64,000 bases of DNA. It comes from CAUZWH01 sp965224275. Its GTDB lineage: Bacteria > Pseudomonadota > Alphaproteobacteria > SHVV01. Within the stretch, counting starts at the first letter, position 1. The number at the start of each line of letters is the position of its first letter. The stretch covers positions 194,997-258,996 of the forward strand of contig CBDCYR010000006.1 in NCBI GenBank assembly GCA_965224275.1, in the 5' to 3' direction. Both the position numbers and the translations under genes were made by a program. Positions 41,060 through 50,136 of this stretch are shown here, one piece after another. The notes below the pieces were generated by a model. It was not told where the DNA came from, searched no databases, and saw only the letters and a program-made list of their open reading frames with translations.

Positions 41060-41991
41060 GAGGCCAACCCGAAACTAGTTGAGTGATTTCAGTCGGTTGT
41101 GGCTTACTCGGTTGTGTCAAAGCAAACGAGGAGGCACAACATGTGGACCGAAATCACTCGCCCGAATTATGAGCGCCGTGGCGGGCGCTACGCAAGCGAC
41201 CTGACGGATCGAGAGTGGGCGTTGATCGCGCCGCTCATGCCGCCGCGCAAGAAGATCGGCCGGCCGAGGACGACGGACCTGCGCCATGTCATGGATGCGG
41301 TCATGTACATGGCCTCGACGGGCTGCCAGTGGGCGATGTTGCCGAACGACTTCCCTCCGCCTTCCACGGTCCAGCGCTATTTCTACGACTGGCGCTCCAA
41401 CGGCCTGCTGGAGAGCATCAACCATCACCTGGTCATGGCGGCCCGGGAGCTGGAAGGACGCGAGGCCGGCCCGAGCGCCGGGGTGATCGACAGCCAGAGC
41501 GTGAAAACCACGGAAAGCGGTGGTGTTCGGGGCTATGACGCGGGCAAGAAGATCAAGGGCCGCAAGCGTCACATCGTCACCGATACACTCGGCCTGCTGG
41601 TCGGCCTGATCGTGCACGCAGCCGATATCCAGGACCGCGACGGCGCGCCCGAGGTCCTCAAATCGATCCGTCATCGCTTCCCCCGGCTGCGTCACCTCTT
41701 CGCCGACGCCGCCTACGCGGGACCGAAACTCGAGGGCGCCCTTGAGGACATCGGCCGCTGGAAGCTCGAGATCATCAAGCGCTCAGACACCGCCCAGGGC
41801 TTCGAGCTCCTGCCCAGACGATGGGTCGTCGAGAGGACCTTCGCCTGGCTCAACCGATGCCGTCGACTGGCCAAGGATTGGGAGAAATCAATCGCCTCCG
41901 CACAGGCATGGATTCTTGTCGCCAACATCCGACTCCTCACAAGGCGGCTCGCAAGGTACTGTTATCAAACATAGAGTTTCGAGTCGGACTC
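41060..41991 (+). mobile_element. IS5-family element, copy 2, head-to-tail with copy 1
   Basis: 932 bp, same sequence as copy 1 over its whole length as far as I compared, in the same orientation. The abutting ends share one TAA, giving an exact 935-base period (transposase starts at 40206 and 41141). This tandem dimer joins the right end of copy 1 to the left end of copy 2, a junction that in some IS families forms a strong promoter. Confidence 0.9.
41141..41974 (+). CDS. IS5-family transposase, copy 2
   Basis: 277 residues, identical to the copy starting at 40206, including the GAGGAGG site and DDE residues. Its promoter region overlaps the joint between the two element ends, so its expression may differ from copy 1. 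It reads toward lysA, whose start is 65 bases past its stop, so read-through could drive lysA. Confidence 0.93.
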   Translation: MWTEITRPNYERRGGRYASDLTDREWALIAPLMPPRKKIGRPRTTDLRHVMDAVMYMASTGCQWAMLPNDFPPPSTVQRYFYDWRSNGLLESINHHLVMAARELEGREAGPSAGVIDSQSVKTTESGGVRGYDAGKKIKGRKRHIVTDTLGLLVGLIVHAADIQDRDGAPEVLKSIRHRFPRLRHLFADAAYAGPKLEGALEDIGRWKLEIIKRSDTAQGFELLPRRWVVERTFAWLNRCRRLAKDWEKSIASAQAWILVANIRLLTRRLARYCYQT

Positions 41992-42038
41992 TAAGGAAAC
42001 GTCTAAGAAAAATTAATCCTGAACTGCCAGTTGTCCCT

Positions 42039-43334
42039 ATGGTCCACCATTTCGAATACCGCAATCGCGAACTTTTCGCCGAGGACGTGTCGATCGCCGA
42101 TATCGCAACGGCGGTCGGGACGCCGTTTTATTGTTATTCCACCGCAACCCTGACGCGCCACTACCGCGTTTTTGCAGACGCGTTCGCGCGCCTCGATTCC
42201 GGCATTTACTATTCGGTCAAAGCAAACTCCAACCTGGCCGTAATCCGGACACTGGCCGGACTTGGCGCCGGCGCAGATATCGTCTCAGCCGGCGAATTGC
42301 GGCGTGCTCTGGTCGCCGGCGTTGCGCCGAATCAGATCGTTTTCTCCGGTGTGGGCAAAACCGATGCCGAGATCGAGGCGGCACTTGGCGCGGGAATCCT
42401 ACAGTTCAACATCGAATCTTCGCCGGAACTCGCGGCAATCAACCGGCTGGCCGTGGCCCGCAAGCTCGTGACACCGGTGGCTGTTCGCGTGAATCCAAAT
42501 GTCGACGCCGCCACGCACGCCAAGATCACAACCGGCACTGACCAGAACAAATTCGGCATTGCGTGGCCCGAAGTTGGCTCTATATGCGCCGAGATCCGCG
42601 CTCTCCCTGGCGTTGAGTTGGTCGGTTTGGCGATGCACATCGGTTCGCAATTGCTCGACCTTGCACCTTTTGAAACCGCGTTTGCCGCGATGCGCGAGTT
42701 GGTGGTTGCGCTCAGAGCCGACGGTCACGCCATTAAGCGGCTCGATATCGGTGGTGGTCTTGGGATTCGCTACGGTCAAGAAGAGCCACCGCCGCCGTCT
42801 GCCTATGCGGCCCTGGCCGAACGCAGCCTCGCCGACCTGGATTGCCATATCATGTTGGAACCGGGACGGCTGATCGTCGGCAACGCCGGTCTCATGATCA
42901 CCCGTATCGTTTATGTAAAACAAACCCCGACGCGGCGCTTCATCATTGTCGACGCGGCGATGAACGACCTTCTGCGGCCGTCGCTTTACGATGCGACGCA
43001 TACAATTATGCCGGCTGCGGAAGCAGGTGACGGCGTCGAACTGACGCCGGCCGACGTTGTTGGCCCGGTCTGCGAAAGTGGCGATACGTTTGCCACACAG
43101 CGCTTATTACCGCCGCTGCGCACAAATGATTTACTCGCGTTCGCCACTGCTGGTGCTTATGGTGCGGTGATGGCGTCGAGCTACAATAGTCGCCCGTTGG
43201 TGCCAGAAGTGCTGGTTAACGAGCAGGACTTTGCGGTCGTGCGGGCGCGGCCGAGTTATGAAGAAATGCTCGCCGGTGAGACCATCCCGGATTGGTTGGA
43301 CGGCGAGCGTGCGTCTGGAGGAGGTGCCCGATGA
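42039..43334 (+). CDS. lysA: Diaminopimelate decarboxylase
   Basis: 431 residues from ATG 42039. FYCYSTATLTRHYRVFADAF, the PLP Lys in IYYSVKANSNLAVIRTLAGL, GAGADIVSAGELRRALVAGV, HIGSQL and LDIGGGLGIRYG, EPGRLIVGNAG and the second-site VCESGDTFA and GAYGAVMASSYNSRP. It makes lysine from meso-diaminopimelate. The IS5 pair now separates it from argH-lptM; transcription presumably comes from the IS or a new promoter. No clear ribosome site lies before the ATG. Confidence 0.95.
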   Translation: MVHHFEYRNRELFAEDVSIADIATAVGTPFYCYSTATLTRHYRVFADAFARLDSGIYYSVKANSNLAVIRTLAGLGAGADIVSAGELRRALVAGVAPNQIVFSGVGKTDAEIEAALGAGILQFNIESSPELAAINRLAVARKLVTPVAVRVNPNVDAATHAKITTGTDQNKFGIAWPEVGSICAEIRALPGVELVGLAMHIGSQLLDLAPFETAFAAMRELVVALRADGHAIKRLDIGGGLGIRYGQEEPPPPSAYAALAERSLADLDCHIMLEPGRLIVGNAGLMITRIVYVKQTPTRRFIIVDAAMNDLLRPSLYDATHTIMPAAEAGDGVELTPADVVGPVCESGDTFATQRLLPPLRTNDLLAFATAGAYGAVMASSYNSRPLVPEVLVNEQDFAVVRARPSYEEMLAGETIPDWLDGERASGGGAR

Positions 43335-45754
43335 GCACTGAGAACGGATCGGCGCGGAGCAACGGCAACCAACCGTTTTCCGCGATTCAGCGACTGCTCA
43401 ATCGTCGCCTCGCTGCGGCCCGCCTGACGATCGCCTGGGAGCGGCTGTGGCTCGCGATTTGGCCCACCATCGGAATCGTTGGATTGTTCGGCGCGTTTTC
43501 GCTGGCCGGTCTGTGGTACCTGATTCCCGGATGGCTGCACCTCATTATCCTGGTCGGCTTTGCGATCACGTTGGGCCGCGCGCTTTGGCATGGGCTGCAA
43601 ACCATGCAGTGGCCAGGACGCGACCACGCCGAGCGTCGGCTGGAAACCGGTAGCCTGCTCGATCACCGCCCGCTTCGATCCCTTTACGATCGCCAAATCA
43701 GCGGCGTTGACGACCCCGGAAGTCAAACGCTGTGGCAGATTCATCGCCAACGTATGCTCGCGCATGTGAAACGGTTACGCAGTGGTTGGCCGCACCCCAA
43801 CCTCGCGCATCGCGATCCCATGGCATTGCGGGCTATCGTGGGGTTGCTGCTTACGATTGGCATCATCGTTGGCGCCGGCGATGCCGGCCAACGGTTGCTC
43901 TCCGCGTTCAAGCCGAATTTCGCGAGCGCTTCCGAAACGCCCACATCTTTGGAAGCATGGGTTACACCCCCTGAATACACCGGCCGGCCGCCGATGTTCC
44001 TAACCGCGACCATCGCGGCAAACGAGCGATCGACGCTCGATGTCCCTATCGGCAGCACGTTCCTGGCGCAAATCAGCGGCACCAATACGGCGCCGAGCGT
44101 AACCCTCGACCAGGATCCGATCCCATTTACCGCGATCGACTTGAACCATTTCCGCGCCGAAATTGAGCTCAATACCGGCACCAGCCTCACCATCACGCAC
44201 GGTCAGACCGAAATCGCTGCGTGGGCTTTATCAATCATTCCCGACGAGACGCCGATCATCTCGTTCGGCGCGCCGCCCAAGCCAACCCTGCGCAAGGCCC
44301 TCGAACTCTCCTACAAGGCGAGCGATGACTACGGCCTCACTTCGGTACGCGCCGTCGTCACTCGCCCTGGCACCGACGAGACCATCGAGATCGAACTCCC
44401 GCTTGCCGGACCGCGTTTGAAGAAAGCGGCAGAAGCGAGTTTCCACGACCTGACCCCGCATGCCTGGGCCGGGCTCAAAGTACAACTCCAACTCGCAGCG
44501 ATTGATGCCATCGATCAAATCGGGCGCAGCGAGATGATCGAATTAACCCTGCCGGAGCGAGAGTTCTCGCATCCCGTTGCGCGCGCGCTTATCGAGCAGC
44601 GAAAAATACTGACGCGGCAGCCCGAGAAACGCGACAAAGTTGCGATCGCGCTGCGGGCGTTGTCCCTGTTGCCGGAGAAATACGAAAACGACACGGTCGT
44701 GCATCTCGCGCTGCGGACCGCACAGTCGAGGCTCAGGGCCGATGACAAAAAGGCATCGATGCAGGAGGTTCAGGATCTGCTTTGGGACACCGCGTTGCGG
44801 CTTGAGGACGGCAATCTGTCGCTCGCGCAGGCGCGGCTACGGGACGCGCAACAGGCCTTGATGGAAGCGCTCGCCCGCGACGCGCCGGACGATGAGATCG
44901 AACGCCTGATGGATGAACTGAAGCGGGCGATGGAGAAATATCTGCAAGCGCTGGCGGAGCAGGCGATCAAACAGGCCGAACGCGGCGAACCTGGCCTCGA
45001 TCCCAATGCGTTGAACGTGCAGGAATTCGATCTTGAGAGAATGTTGGAGCGGGCGCGCGAGCTCAGTCAGATGGGCGCCAAAGACGCCGCGCGCCAGCTG
45101 TTGTCACAATTGCAGAACATGCTCGAGAATCTGCGCGCCGGTCTGATGATGAATCCGCTGGAACAATCGACCCAGCAAGCTTTGCGTGGTTTGAATCAAT
45201 TGATGCGCGAGCAGCAGCAGTTGCTTGATCAAACGTTCCGTTCCGAGCAACGCGGACAACCACAACCGGGTAGTTCTTTTCAGGGTATGGGAAAAGAGCA
45301 GGAAGCCTTGCGTCGCATGCTGGGCGACATCATGCGCCAATTGGGCGAAACCGCCCTGCCGATACCTCAATCGATGGGGCGCGCGGAACGCTCGATGCGC
45401 GATGCACGCGAAGCGTTGAATCGGAGCCGTCCCGGCCAGGCTGTCGGCCCGCAGTCCGAAGCCCTAGACCTGTTGCGTGAAGGTGCCGATGCATTGTTCC
45501 GGTCGCTGATGGCCGGCGGTGACCTGCTGGACGGCGACGTCGACATGGACGGGACCGGCCAGTTCGATCGCGATCCGTTCGGGCGATTTGTCGGTCCGGG
45601 TGGCGCAATCGACGATGAGCGGGTCAAGATTCCGGAGAAATCAGACGTCCAGAGAGCGCGGGATATTCTCGAGGAGTTGTATCGGCGATCGGGCCAGCGC
45701 TCGCGCTCGTTAATCGAACGCGAATATATCGACCGTCTTTTGCGACGCTTCTAA
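43331..45754 (+). CDS. TIGR02302 family (DUF4175) membrane protein
   Basis: 807 residues from ATG 43331, overlapping the lysA stop. Two or three N-terminal membrane helices (LWLAIWPTIGIVGLFGAFSL, YLIPGWLHLIILVGFAITLG, then AIVGLLLTIGIIVGAGDAGQ) precede a periplasmic beta-rich middle (WVTPPEYTGRPPMFL) and a long C-terminal Gln/Glu/Arg-rich helical part with coiled-coil stretches. This is the conserved alphaproteobacterial DUF4175 protein of unknown role, usually next to lysA as here. Confidence 0.85.
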   Translation: MSTENGSARSNGNQPFSAIQRLLNRRLAAARLTIAWERLWLAIWPTIGIVGLFGAFSLAGLWYLIPGWLHLIILVGFAITLGRALWHGLQTMQWPGRDHAERRLETGSLLDHRPLRSLYDRQISGVDDPGSQTLWQIHRQRMLAHVKRLRSGWPHPNLAHRDPMALRAIVGLLLTIGIIVGAGDAGQRLLSAFKPNFASASETPTSLEAWVTPPEYTGRPPMFLTATIAANERSTLDVPIGSTFLAQISGTNTAPSVTLDQDPIPFTAIDLNHFRAEIELNTGTSLTITHGQTEIAAWALSIIPDETPIISFGAPPKPTLRKALELSYKASDDYGLTSVRAVVTRPGTDETIEIELPLAGPRLKKAAEASFHDLTPHAWAGLKVQLQLAAIDAIDQIGRSEMIELTLPEREFSHPVARALIEQRKILTRQPEKRDKVAIALRALSLLPEKYENDTVVHLALRTAQSRLRADDKKASMQEVQDLLWDTALRLEDGNLSLAQARLRDAQQALMEALARDAPDDEIERLMDELKRAMEKYLQALAEQAIKQAERGEPGLDPNALNVQEFDLERMLERARELSQMGAKDAARQLLSQLQNMLENLRAGLMMNPLEQSTQQALRGLNQLMREQQQLLDQTFRSEQRGQPQPGSSFQGMGKEQEALRRMLGDIMRQLGETALPIPQSMGRAERSMRDAREALNRSRPGQAVGPQSEALDLLREGADALFRSLMAGGDLLDGDVDMDGTGQFDRDPFGRFVGPGGAIDDERVKIPEKSDVQRARDILEELYRRSGQRSRSLIEREYIDRLLRRF

Positions 45755-45819
45755 GCCCGGTGCGTTGAGGCGCGGTGCCTTACCGCGCGAGGTGAAGCCC
45801 GCTTGCTTGTTGACGCCGG

Positions 45820-46425
45820 CTAGGATTCGCTCAACACGCCGATGAACGGCAGTTCGCGGTAACGATGCGCATAATCGAGCCCATAGCCGACGACGAATTC
45901 GTTCGGACACGGGAACCCGATGAAATCAGCCTGGATATCGACCAGCCGCCGTTCCGCCTTGTCCAGCAGACAGCAGGTTTTAACCGATGCGGCGGCACGC
46001 TCGACCAGCAGGTCTCGCGCAAACGAAATCGTGCGGCCGGTATCGAGGATGTCATCGACAATCAGCACTTCACGACCCGCGACATTGGCCGAAAGATCGA
46101 ACAGAATCTTCATGTCCCCGGAGCTCTCGGTGCCTTCGCCGTAGCTCGACAGCTTGAGAAAGTCGATTTCCGGCTCGAATTCTGCGCGGTGCAGCGCGCG
46201 GATCAGGTCGGCCGTGAAAATAAATCCCCCTTTCAACACCGAAATAACCACCAATTCCTTTGGCATGGCAGCGCCGATCTCGTCGGCGAGTTCCTCGATG
46301 CGCAACGCAATGCGCTTTTCGCTGAACAGCACGCGAATGCTGCGTTCGCGTGGCTCACTATGCGCATCGCTTTTAGTTGGTTCGATCACTGCTGAGTCCA
46401 GGGTGCCACCGTTCGCTATGCTCAC
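45820..46425 (-). CDS. hpt: Hypoxanthine phosphoribosyltransferase
   Basis: 201 residues from GTG 46425. VVISVLKGGFIFTADLIRAL with the PPi loop, DFLKLSSYG, the PRPP motif REVLIVDDILDTGRTISFAR, and IGFPCPNEFVVGYGLDYAHR (hood and purine specificity Asp) mark the hypoxanthine/guanine enzyme of purine salvage. It follows the zinc-ribbon gene after three bases on the minus strand, so they form an operon. Confidence 0.93.
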   Translation of the reverse strand: MSIANGGTLDSAVIEPTKSDAHSEPRERSIRVLFSEKRIALRIEELADEIGAAMPKELVVISVLKGGFIFTADLIRALHRAEFEPEIDFLKLSSYGEGTESSGDMKILFDLSANVAGREVLIVDDILDTGRTISFARDLLVERAAASVKTCCLLDKAERRLVDIQADFIGFPCPNEFVVGYGLDYAHRYRELPFIGVLSES

Positions 46426-46428
46426 TTG

Positions 46429-47148
46429 CTACTTGCCCTCCTCTTTGAAGAATGCGACAGCGATCCGTCGCGCGGTGGCGGGAGGCTCGCGAACGCTGGT
46501 ATCGAAAGCCATGGCTTGTCCCGGCTCGAGGCGTTGTTGTTTTGGTGTAATCACCCACGCATATACTTCGCGCTGGCGCACATCGAGCAGACTGCCGCGC
46601 ATCTTCGGCACGTTGATGGCTCGGCCCGACACGTTGATCACCTCACCAGCGACCACCAGCGTCGGCTTGTCGTCTTCGATTTCCTGGCTCGAGGTGATGT
46701 TGCGGATCTCAAGACCTTCGCCCACGGTTTCGACCGACAGACCGGCCAATTCGAATAGCGCCGCCGAGGGCGGCCACAGAGCCACCACCTTTTCCCGGGC
46801 CAGTACACTCACGCCGAGGACACCCACCACCACCACCACGAGCACGGCCCAGCCGATCGCCTGGCCCAGTGGGCTGCGACGTGCTTCATCATGGGCCGCA
46901 GACGGCGCTGCCGCGCGACGCCGGCGCGGACGCTCGAAGAAATCGGGGACATCATCGACGTCGGCGTTGGTCTCGGGTAAATCATCCACCGAGATCGACG
47001 GTGCATCGACTCGGCGCGGCATATCGCTGGGCGGACGCTCGGTCCAAAGATGGCCGCATTTCGCGCATTTTACGGTGCGGCCGTTCGGCAGCAGATGGCC
47101 GGGATCGACGTTGAACCGGGTTTCACAAGTTGGACAGGTTATAATCAT
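46429..47148 (-). CDS. MJ0042-type zinc-ribbon/DUF3426 membrane protein
   Basis: 239 residues from ATG 47148. N-terminal zinc ribbon MIITCPTCETRFNVDPGHLL and TVKCAKCGHLW (two CxxC), a low-complexity Pro/Asp/Arg linker, one membrane helix (AIGWAVLVVVVVGVLGVSVL) and a C-terminal DUF3426 domain (VAGEVINVSGRAINVPKMRG, YAWVITPKQQRLEPGQAMAF). Role unknown. It is divergent from ftsE with a 140-base gap, the normal alphaproteobacterial layout. Confidence 0.87.
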   Translation of the reverse strand: MIITCPTCETRFNVDPGHLLPNGRTVKCAKCGHLWTERPPSDMPRRVDAPSISVDDLPETNADVDDVPDFFERPRRRRAAAPSAAHDEARRSPLGQAIGWAVLVVVVVGVLGVSVLAREKVVALWPPSAALFELAGLSVETVGEGLEIRNITSSQEIEDDKPTLVVAGEVINVSGRAINVPKMRGSLLDVRQREVYAWVITPKQQRLEPGQAMAFDTSVREPPATARRIAVAFFKEEGK

Positions 47149-47288
47149 CGAATCGATGTACGGCGCCGGATTACATTTTATATTCCCAAGTGAATTGGGC
47201 GACAAGCGTCGGCGTGCTCTAGACTGCGGATCGACAGTATGCAACTGTTTGTCGGCCTACGTCGCGCGCTGAAGGGACGAACGGCAGC

Positions 47289-48017
47289 GTGGTTCGGTTT
47301 CAGAATGTCGGTCTCCGGTATGGCCTCGGCCCAGAGGTTCTCCACGACGTCTCCTTTCACTTGAAACCAGGGTCGTTTCATTTTCTCACGGGACCGAGCG
47401 GCGCTGGTAAAACCTCGCTGCTCAAGATTATTTACCTGGCCCTGCAGCCAACCCGCGGATTGATAACCCTGTTTGGCCAAGACCTCTCGACGATTTCGCG
47501 CAAACAGTTACCGCCGTTGCGCCGCCGCATCGGTGTGGTCTTCCAGAACTTTCGCCTGATGGACCACCTCACCGCGGTCGATAACGTCGCCCTGCCGCTG
47601 CGCATCGCCGGTGCAAAAAAACGTGACGTCGAGACCCATGTGGCGGAACTGCTGGACTGGGTCGGCCTTGGCGATCAGATAACCGCGCGTCCCCCAACCA
47701 TGTCAGATGGGGAGAAACAGCGCGTCGCCATCGCGCGGGCGGTCATTGCCCGCCCCAATCTGCTCCTGGCCGACGAACCGACCGGCAACATCGATGCCGA
47801 TCAAGGCGTCCGCATTCTGCGCCTGTTTGAGGAACTGAATAAGATTGGCACGACGGTTGTCATCGCGACGCATGACCAGCATCTGCTGACCCACTTCAAG
47901 CACCCGGTGCTGCGCCTGGAAGATGGCGAATTGGCCGTACAACAACCGCCGCTGCCGCTGGAACCGGCGATGGCCGTCGGCAAACGGGCCGCGCGCGCGC
48001 CGGCCCGACGAAGCTGA
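47289..48017 (+). CDS. ftsE: Cell-division ATP-binding protein FtsE
   Basis: 242 residues from GTG 47289. Walker A in FLTGPSGAGKTSLLKIIYLA, Q-loop VVFQNFRLMDHLTAVDNVAL, signature PTMSDGEKQRVAIARAVIAR, Walker B LLLADEPTGNIDADQ and the H-loop VIATHD. It powers FtsX to control peptidoglycan hydrolases at the septum. The signature reads MSDGEKQR, not LSGGEQQR, with Asp replacing the first Gly, an unusual change. The stop overlaps the ftsX start. Confidence 0.93.
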   Translation: MVRFQNVGLRYGLGPEVLHDVSFHLKPGSFHFLTGPSGAGKTSLLKIIYLALQPTRGLITLFGQDLSTISRKQLPPLRRRIGVVFQNFRLMDHLTAVDNVALPLRIAGAKKRDVETHVAELLDWVGLGDQITARPPTMSDGEKQRVAIARAVIARPNLLLADEPTGNIDADQGVRILRLFEELNKIGTTVVIATHDQHLLTHFKHPVLRLEDGELAVQQPPLPLEPAMAVGKRAARAPARRS

Positions 48018-48907
48018 TGTGGCGACGACGTTCAGAGGTTCCCTTCTGGCGCGAGAAGTCGGAACGCTTCATTCCGTTGATTATCGCGCTCATGGTCTTC
48101 CTCGCAGCATTGGCGCTGGCGACGACAATGGCGCTCGACGGCGCCGCACGTCAGTGGCAACAAGGCGCTGCGGGAACGCTCACCGTTCAAATTCCTGCGC
48201 CGGCGGCCGCCGTCTCCAAGGCCGAGGAAAGCGCCCGCATCGCCAGTGTGCTCAGCGTTCTCGAGGCCATGCCGAGCGTCGAACGGGCACGGGTTCTGCC
48301 CCGTCACGAAATCGCGACGCTGCTCGAGCGGTGGCTTGGCGAAGGCAATGTTTCCAACCGGCTGCCACTGCCCACGGTGGTCGACGTGAAGATCCAACCC
48401 GGGGCGGAGCTCGATATTGCCGACGTCCGTCAGCGTTTGGCGGCGGTCGTTTCGGGAACCTCAATCGATCACCATGAACAGTGGCTCAACCAACTTGTGC
48501 GACTCGCGCAAACCGTTCAGTTCATCGGCATCGCGGTGGTCTTCCTGATTGGACTTGCCGCGATTGCAATTATCATTTTTGCGACCCGCGCCGGCCTCGC
48601 GGTGCACCGCGACATCATTGAAGTGCTGCATGTGATCGGAGCGCGCGATGCGTACATTGCGCGCCAGTTTCAGGGGCATGCGCTATGGCTCGGCTTGCGC
48701 GGCGGTGCCTACGGCCTGGTGCTTGCGCTGGCGACGTTTTTTCTCTTGGCGCAACTCGCGATTGGACTTGAGGGTCCGTTCTGGACGCATTTGGCCTTGG
48801 GTGAGACAGCCTGGATCGCACTCGGTTCGCTACCGCTCGCAACCGCGCTGATCACGACGTTAACCGCGCGCATTACCGTGTTGCAAGCGCTGCGCGACGT
48901 CGTCTAG
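48017..48907 (+). CDS. ftsX: Cell-division membrane protein FtsX
   Basis: 296 residues with four membrane helices in FtsX order: IALMVFLAALALATTMALDG, a periplasmic domain (about 45-165), then FIGIAVVFLIGLAAIAIIIF, GAYGLVLALATFFLLAQLAI and LGSLPLATALITTLTARITV. FEVLHVIGA-type coupling helix appears as IIEVLHVIGARDAYIARQFQ. Partner of FtsE; overlap with neighbours shows a tight operon. Confidence 0.92.
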   Translation: MWRRRSEVPFWREKSERFIPLIIALMVFLAALALATTMALDGAARQWQQGAAGTLTVQIPAPAAAVSKAEESARIASVLSVLEAMPSVERARVLPRHEIATLLERWLGEGNVSNRLPLPTVVDVKIQPGAELDIADVRQRLAAVVSGTSIDHHEQWLNQLVRLAQTVQFIGIAVVFLIGLAAIAIIIFATRAGLAVHRDIIEVLHVIGARDAYIARQFQGHALWLGLRGGAYGLVLALATFFLLAQLAIGLEGPFWTHLALGETAWIALGSLPLATALITTLTARITVLQALRDVV

Positions 48908-49473
48908 TGGAAACCAACTCGGTTCCGATGTTGGTGCTGCTCGATCGCGACGGTGTGCTAAACACCGAACGGCGCGGCTACGTCACGTCGCCGCAAGATC
49001 TCGAACTGGTGCCTGGCGCGGCGTTGGCCCTCGCTCGGTTAAACCGAGCCGGGGTCGACACGGCCCTGATAACCAACCAATCGGCGGTCGGTCGAAAGAT
49101 CATCGATTGCGACCAACTCGAGAGCATTCATGCCAGGTTGGCGGCGCTTTTGTCTGAGTGTGGGGCCCATCTGGATTCAATTCTGGTCTGCACCGACCCG
49201 CCCTGGGCCGCCACCGCGCGTCGCAAACCGAACCCTGGGATGGTGTGGCAGGCCCTCGCCAGGTTTGGCGCACTGCCGGCCGATGCGGTCCTGATCGGCG
49301 ACGACCTGCGCGATCTCGAAGCCGCGGCAAAAGCGGGTTGCCAGCGGATTCTGGTGCGGACCGGCAAGGGTAGGGAAATTGAAGCCGCGGGTCTGCCGCG
49401 CCACGTCCTGCCGGTCTTGATTCACGACGATCTGGCAGCCGCAGTCAACCATTTGCTTGAGCCGACGCATTGA
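48907..49473 (+). CDS. HAD-IIIA phosphatase (GmhB-like)
   Basis: 188 residues from GTG 48907, one base inside the ftsX stop. LVLLDRDGVLNTERRGYVTS is the DxDGV nucleophile motif, ALITNQSAVGRKII the second, RRKPNPGMVWQALARFGALP the Lys motif and LIGDDLRDLEAAAKAGC the fourth. The length and motifs match D,D-heptose 1,7-bisphosphate phosphatase or histidinol-phosphatase relatives, but the GmhB zinc-binding Cys/His cluster before the Lys motif is absent (CTDPPWAATARRKPNP), so substrate assignment is open. Confidence 0.8.
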   Translation: METNSVPMLVLLDRDGVLNTERRGYVTSPQDLELVPGAALALARLNRAGVDTALITNQSAVGRKIIDCDQLESIHARLAALLSECGAHLDSILVCTDPPWAATARRKPNPGMVWQALARFGALPADAVLIGDDLRDLEAAAKAGCQRILVRTGKGREIEAAGLPRHVLPVLIHDDLAAAVNHLLEPTH

Positions 49474-50105
49474 GAACACCGTTGTTTCGAGAAATACCGA
49501 GGCGATCGCCGGGTTTGCGAATCGTTGCCTGGACAGCAGCTGCGCTGTTGGCGATCGCGCTGCTTTGGGTCGGTGGTTTCTTGTGGTTCACCGGCAACCT
49601 CGATCGCCGGGTCGTCAACACCAACCAGGAAACCGATGCGATCGTCGTGCTGACCGGCGGCAGCGGGCGCCTCGAAGCCGGATTCACCCTCCTCGCCGAG
49701 CGGCGCACCAAGAAATTGTTCGTATCCGGTGTCGGCCCTGCGACGTCGCGCGAGCAGATCCGCCGCCTCATGCAGCAATCACCGGAACGCTTCGCGTGCT
49801 GCGTCGTGTTGGGACGCGACGCACGCGACACGGTTGGCAACGCCGTCGAGACCGCGGCGTGGATACGCCAGCAATCTTTTGCCTCCCTCCGATTGGTGAC
49901 CGGCAGCTATCATATGCCACGCAGCCTGATCGAGTTTCGACGCGCGATGCCATCGGTTACGGTAGTGCCACATCCGGTTTTCCCCGAGCACGTCAAACTC
50001 GATCGATGGTGGGAGTGGCCGGGGACCGCTGTTTTGATGGCTGAGGAATACACCAAGTTCCTTTTCAGTTTGGTACGTGCGCGCGTCACCAGGCCCAGCA
50101 ATTGA
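49470..50105 (+). CDS. YdcF/DUF218 family membrane-anchored protein
   Basis: 211 residues from TTG 49470 (overlapping the previous stop). One N-terminal membrane helix (IVAWTAAALLAIALLWVGGF) precedes the DUF218 domain: AIVVLTGGSGRLEAGFTLLA, LFVSGVGPATSREQIRRLMQ, GRDARDTVGNAVETAAWIRQ and RLVTGSYHMPRSLIEFRRAM. The family includes ElyC and SanA, linked to envelope polysaccharide and vancomycin sensitivity. It sits between ftsEX-HAD and the acyltransferase gene, all co-directional. Confidence 0.87.
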   Translation: MRTPLFREIPRRSPGLRIVAWTAAALLAIALLWVGGFLWFTGNLDRRVVNTNQETDAIVVLTGGSGRLEAGFTLLAERRTKKLFVSGVGPATSREQIRRLMQQSPERFACCVVLGRDARDTVGNAVETAAWIRQQSFASLRLVTGSYHMPRSLIEFRRAMPSVTVVPHPVFPEHVKLDRWWEWPGTAVLMAEEYTKFLFSLVRARVTRPSN

Positions 50106-50136
50106 GCCTTGGCGTAAGCGAAAGAGCCTGAATTCG

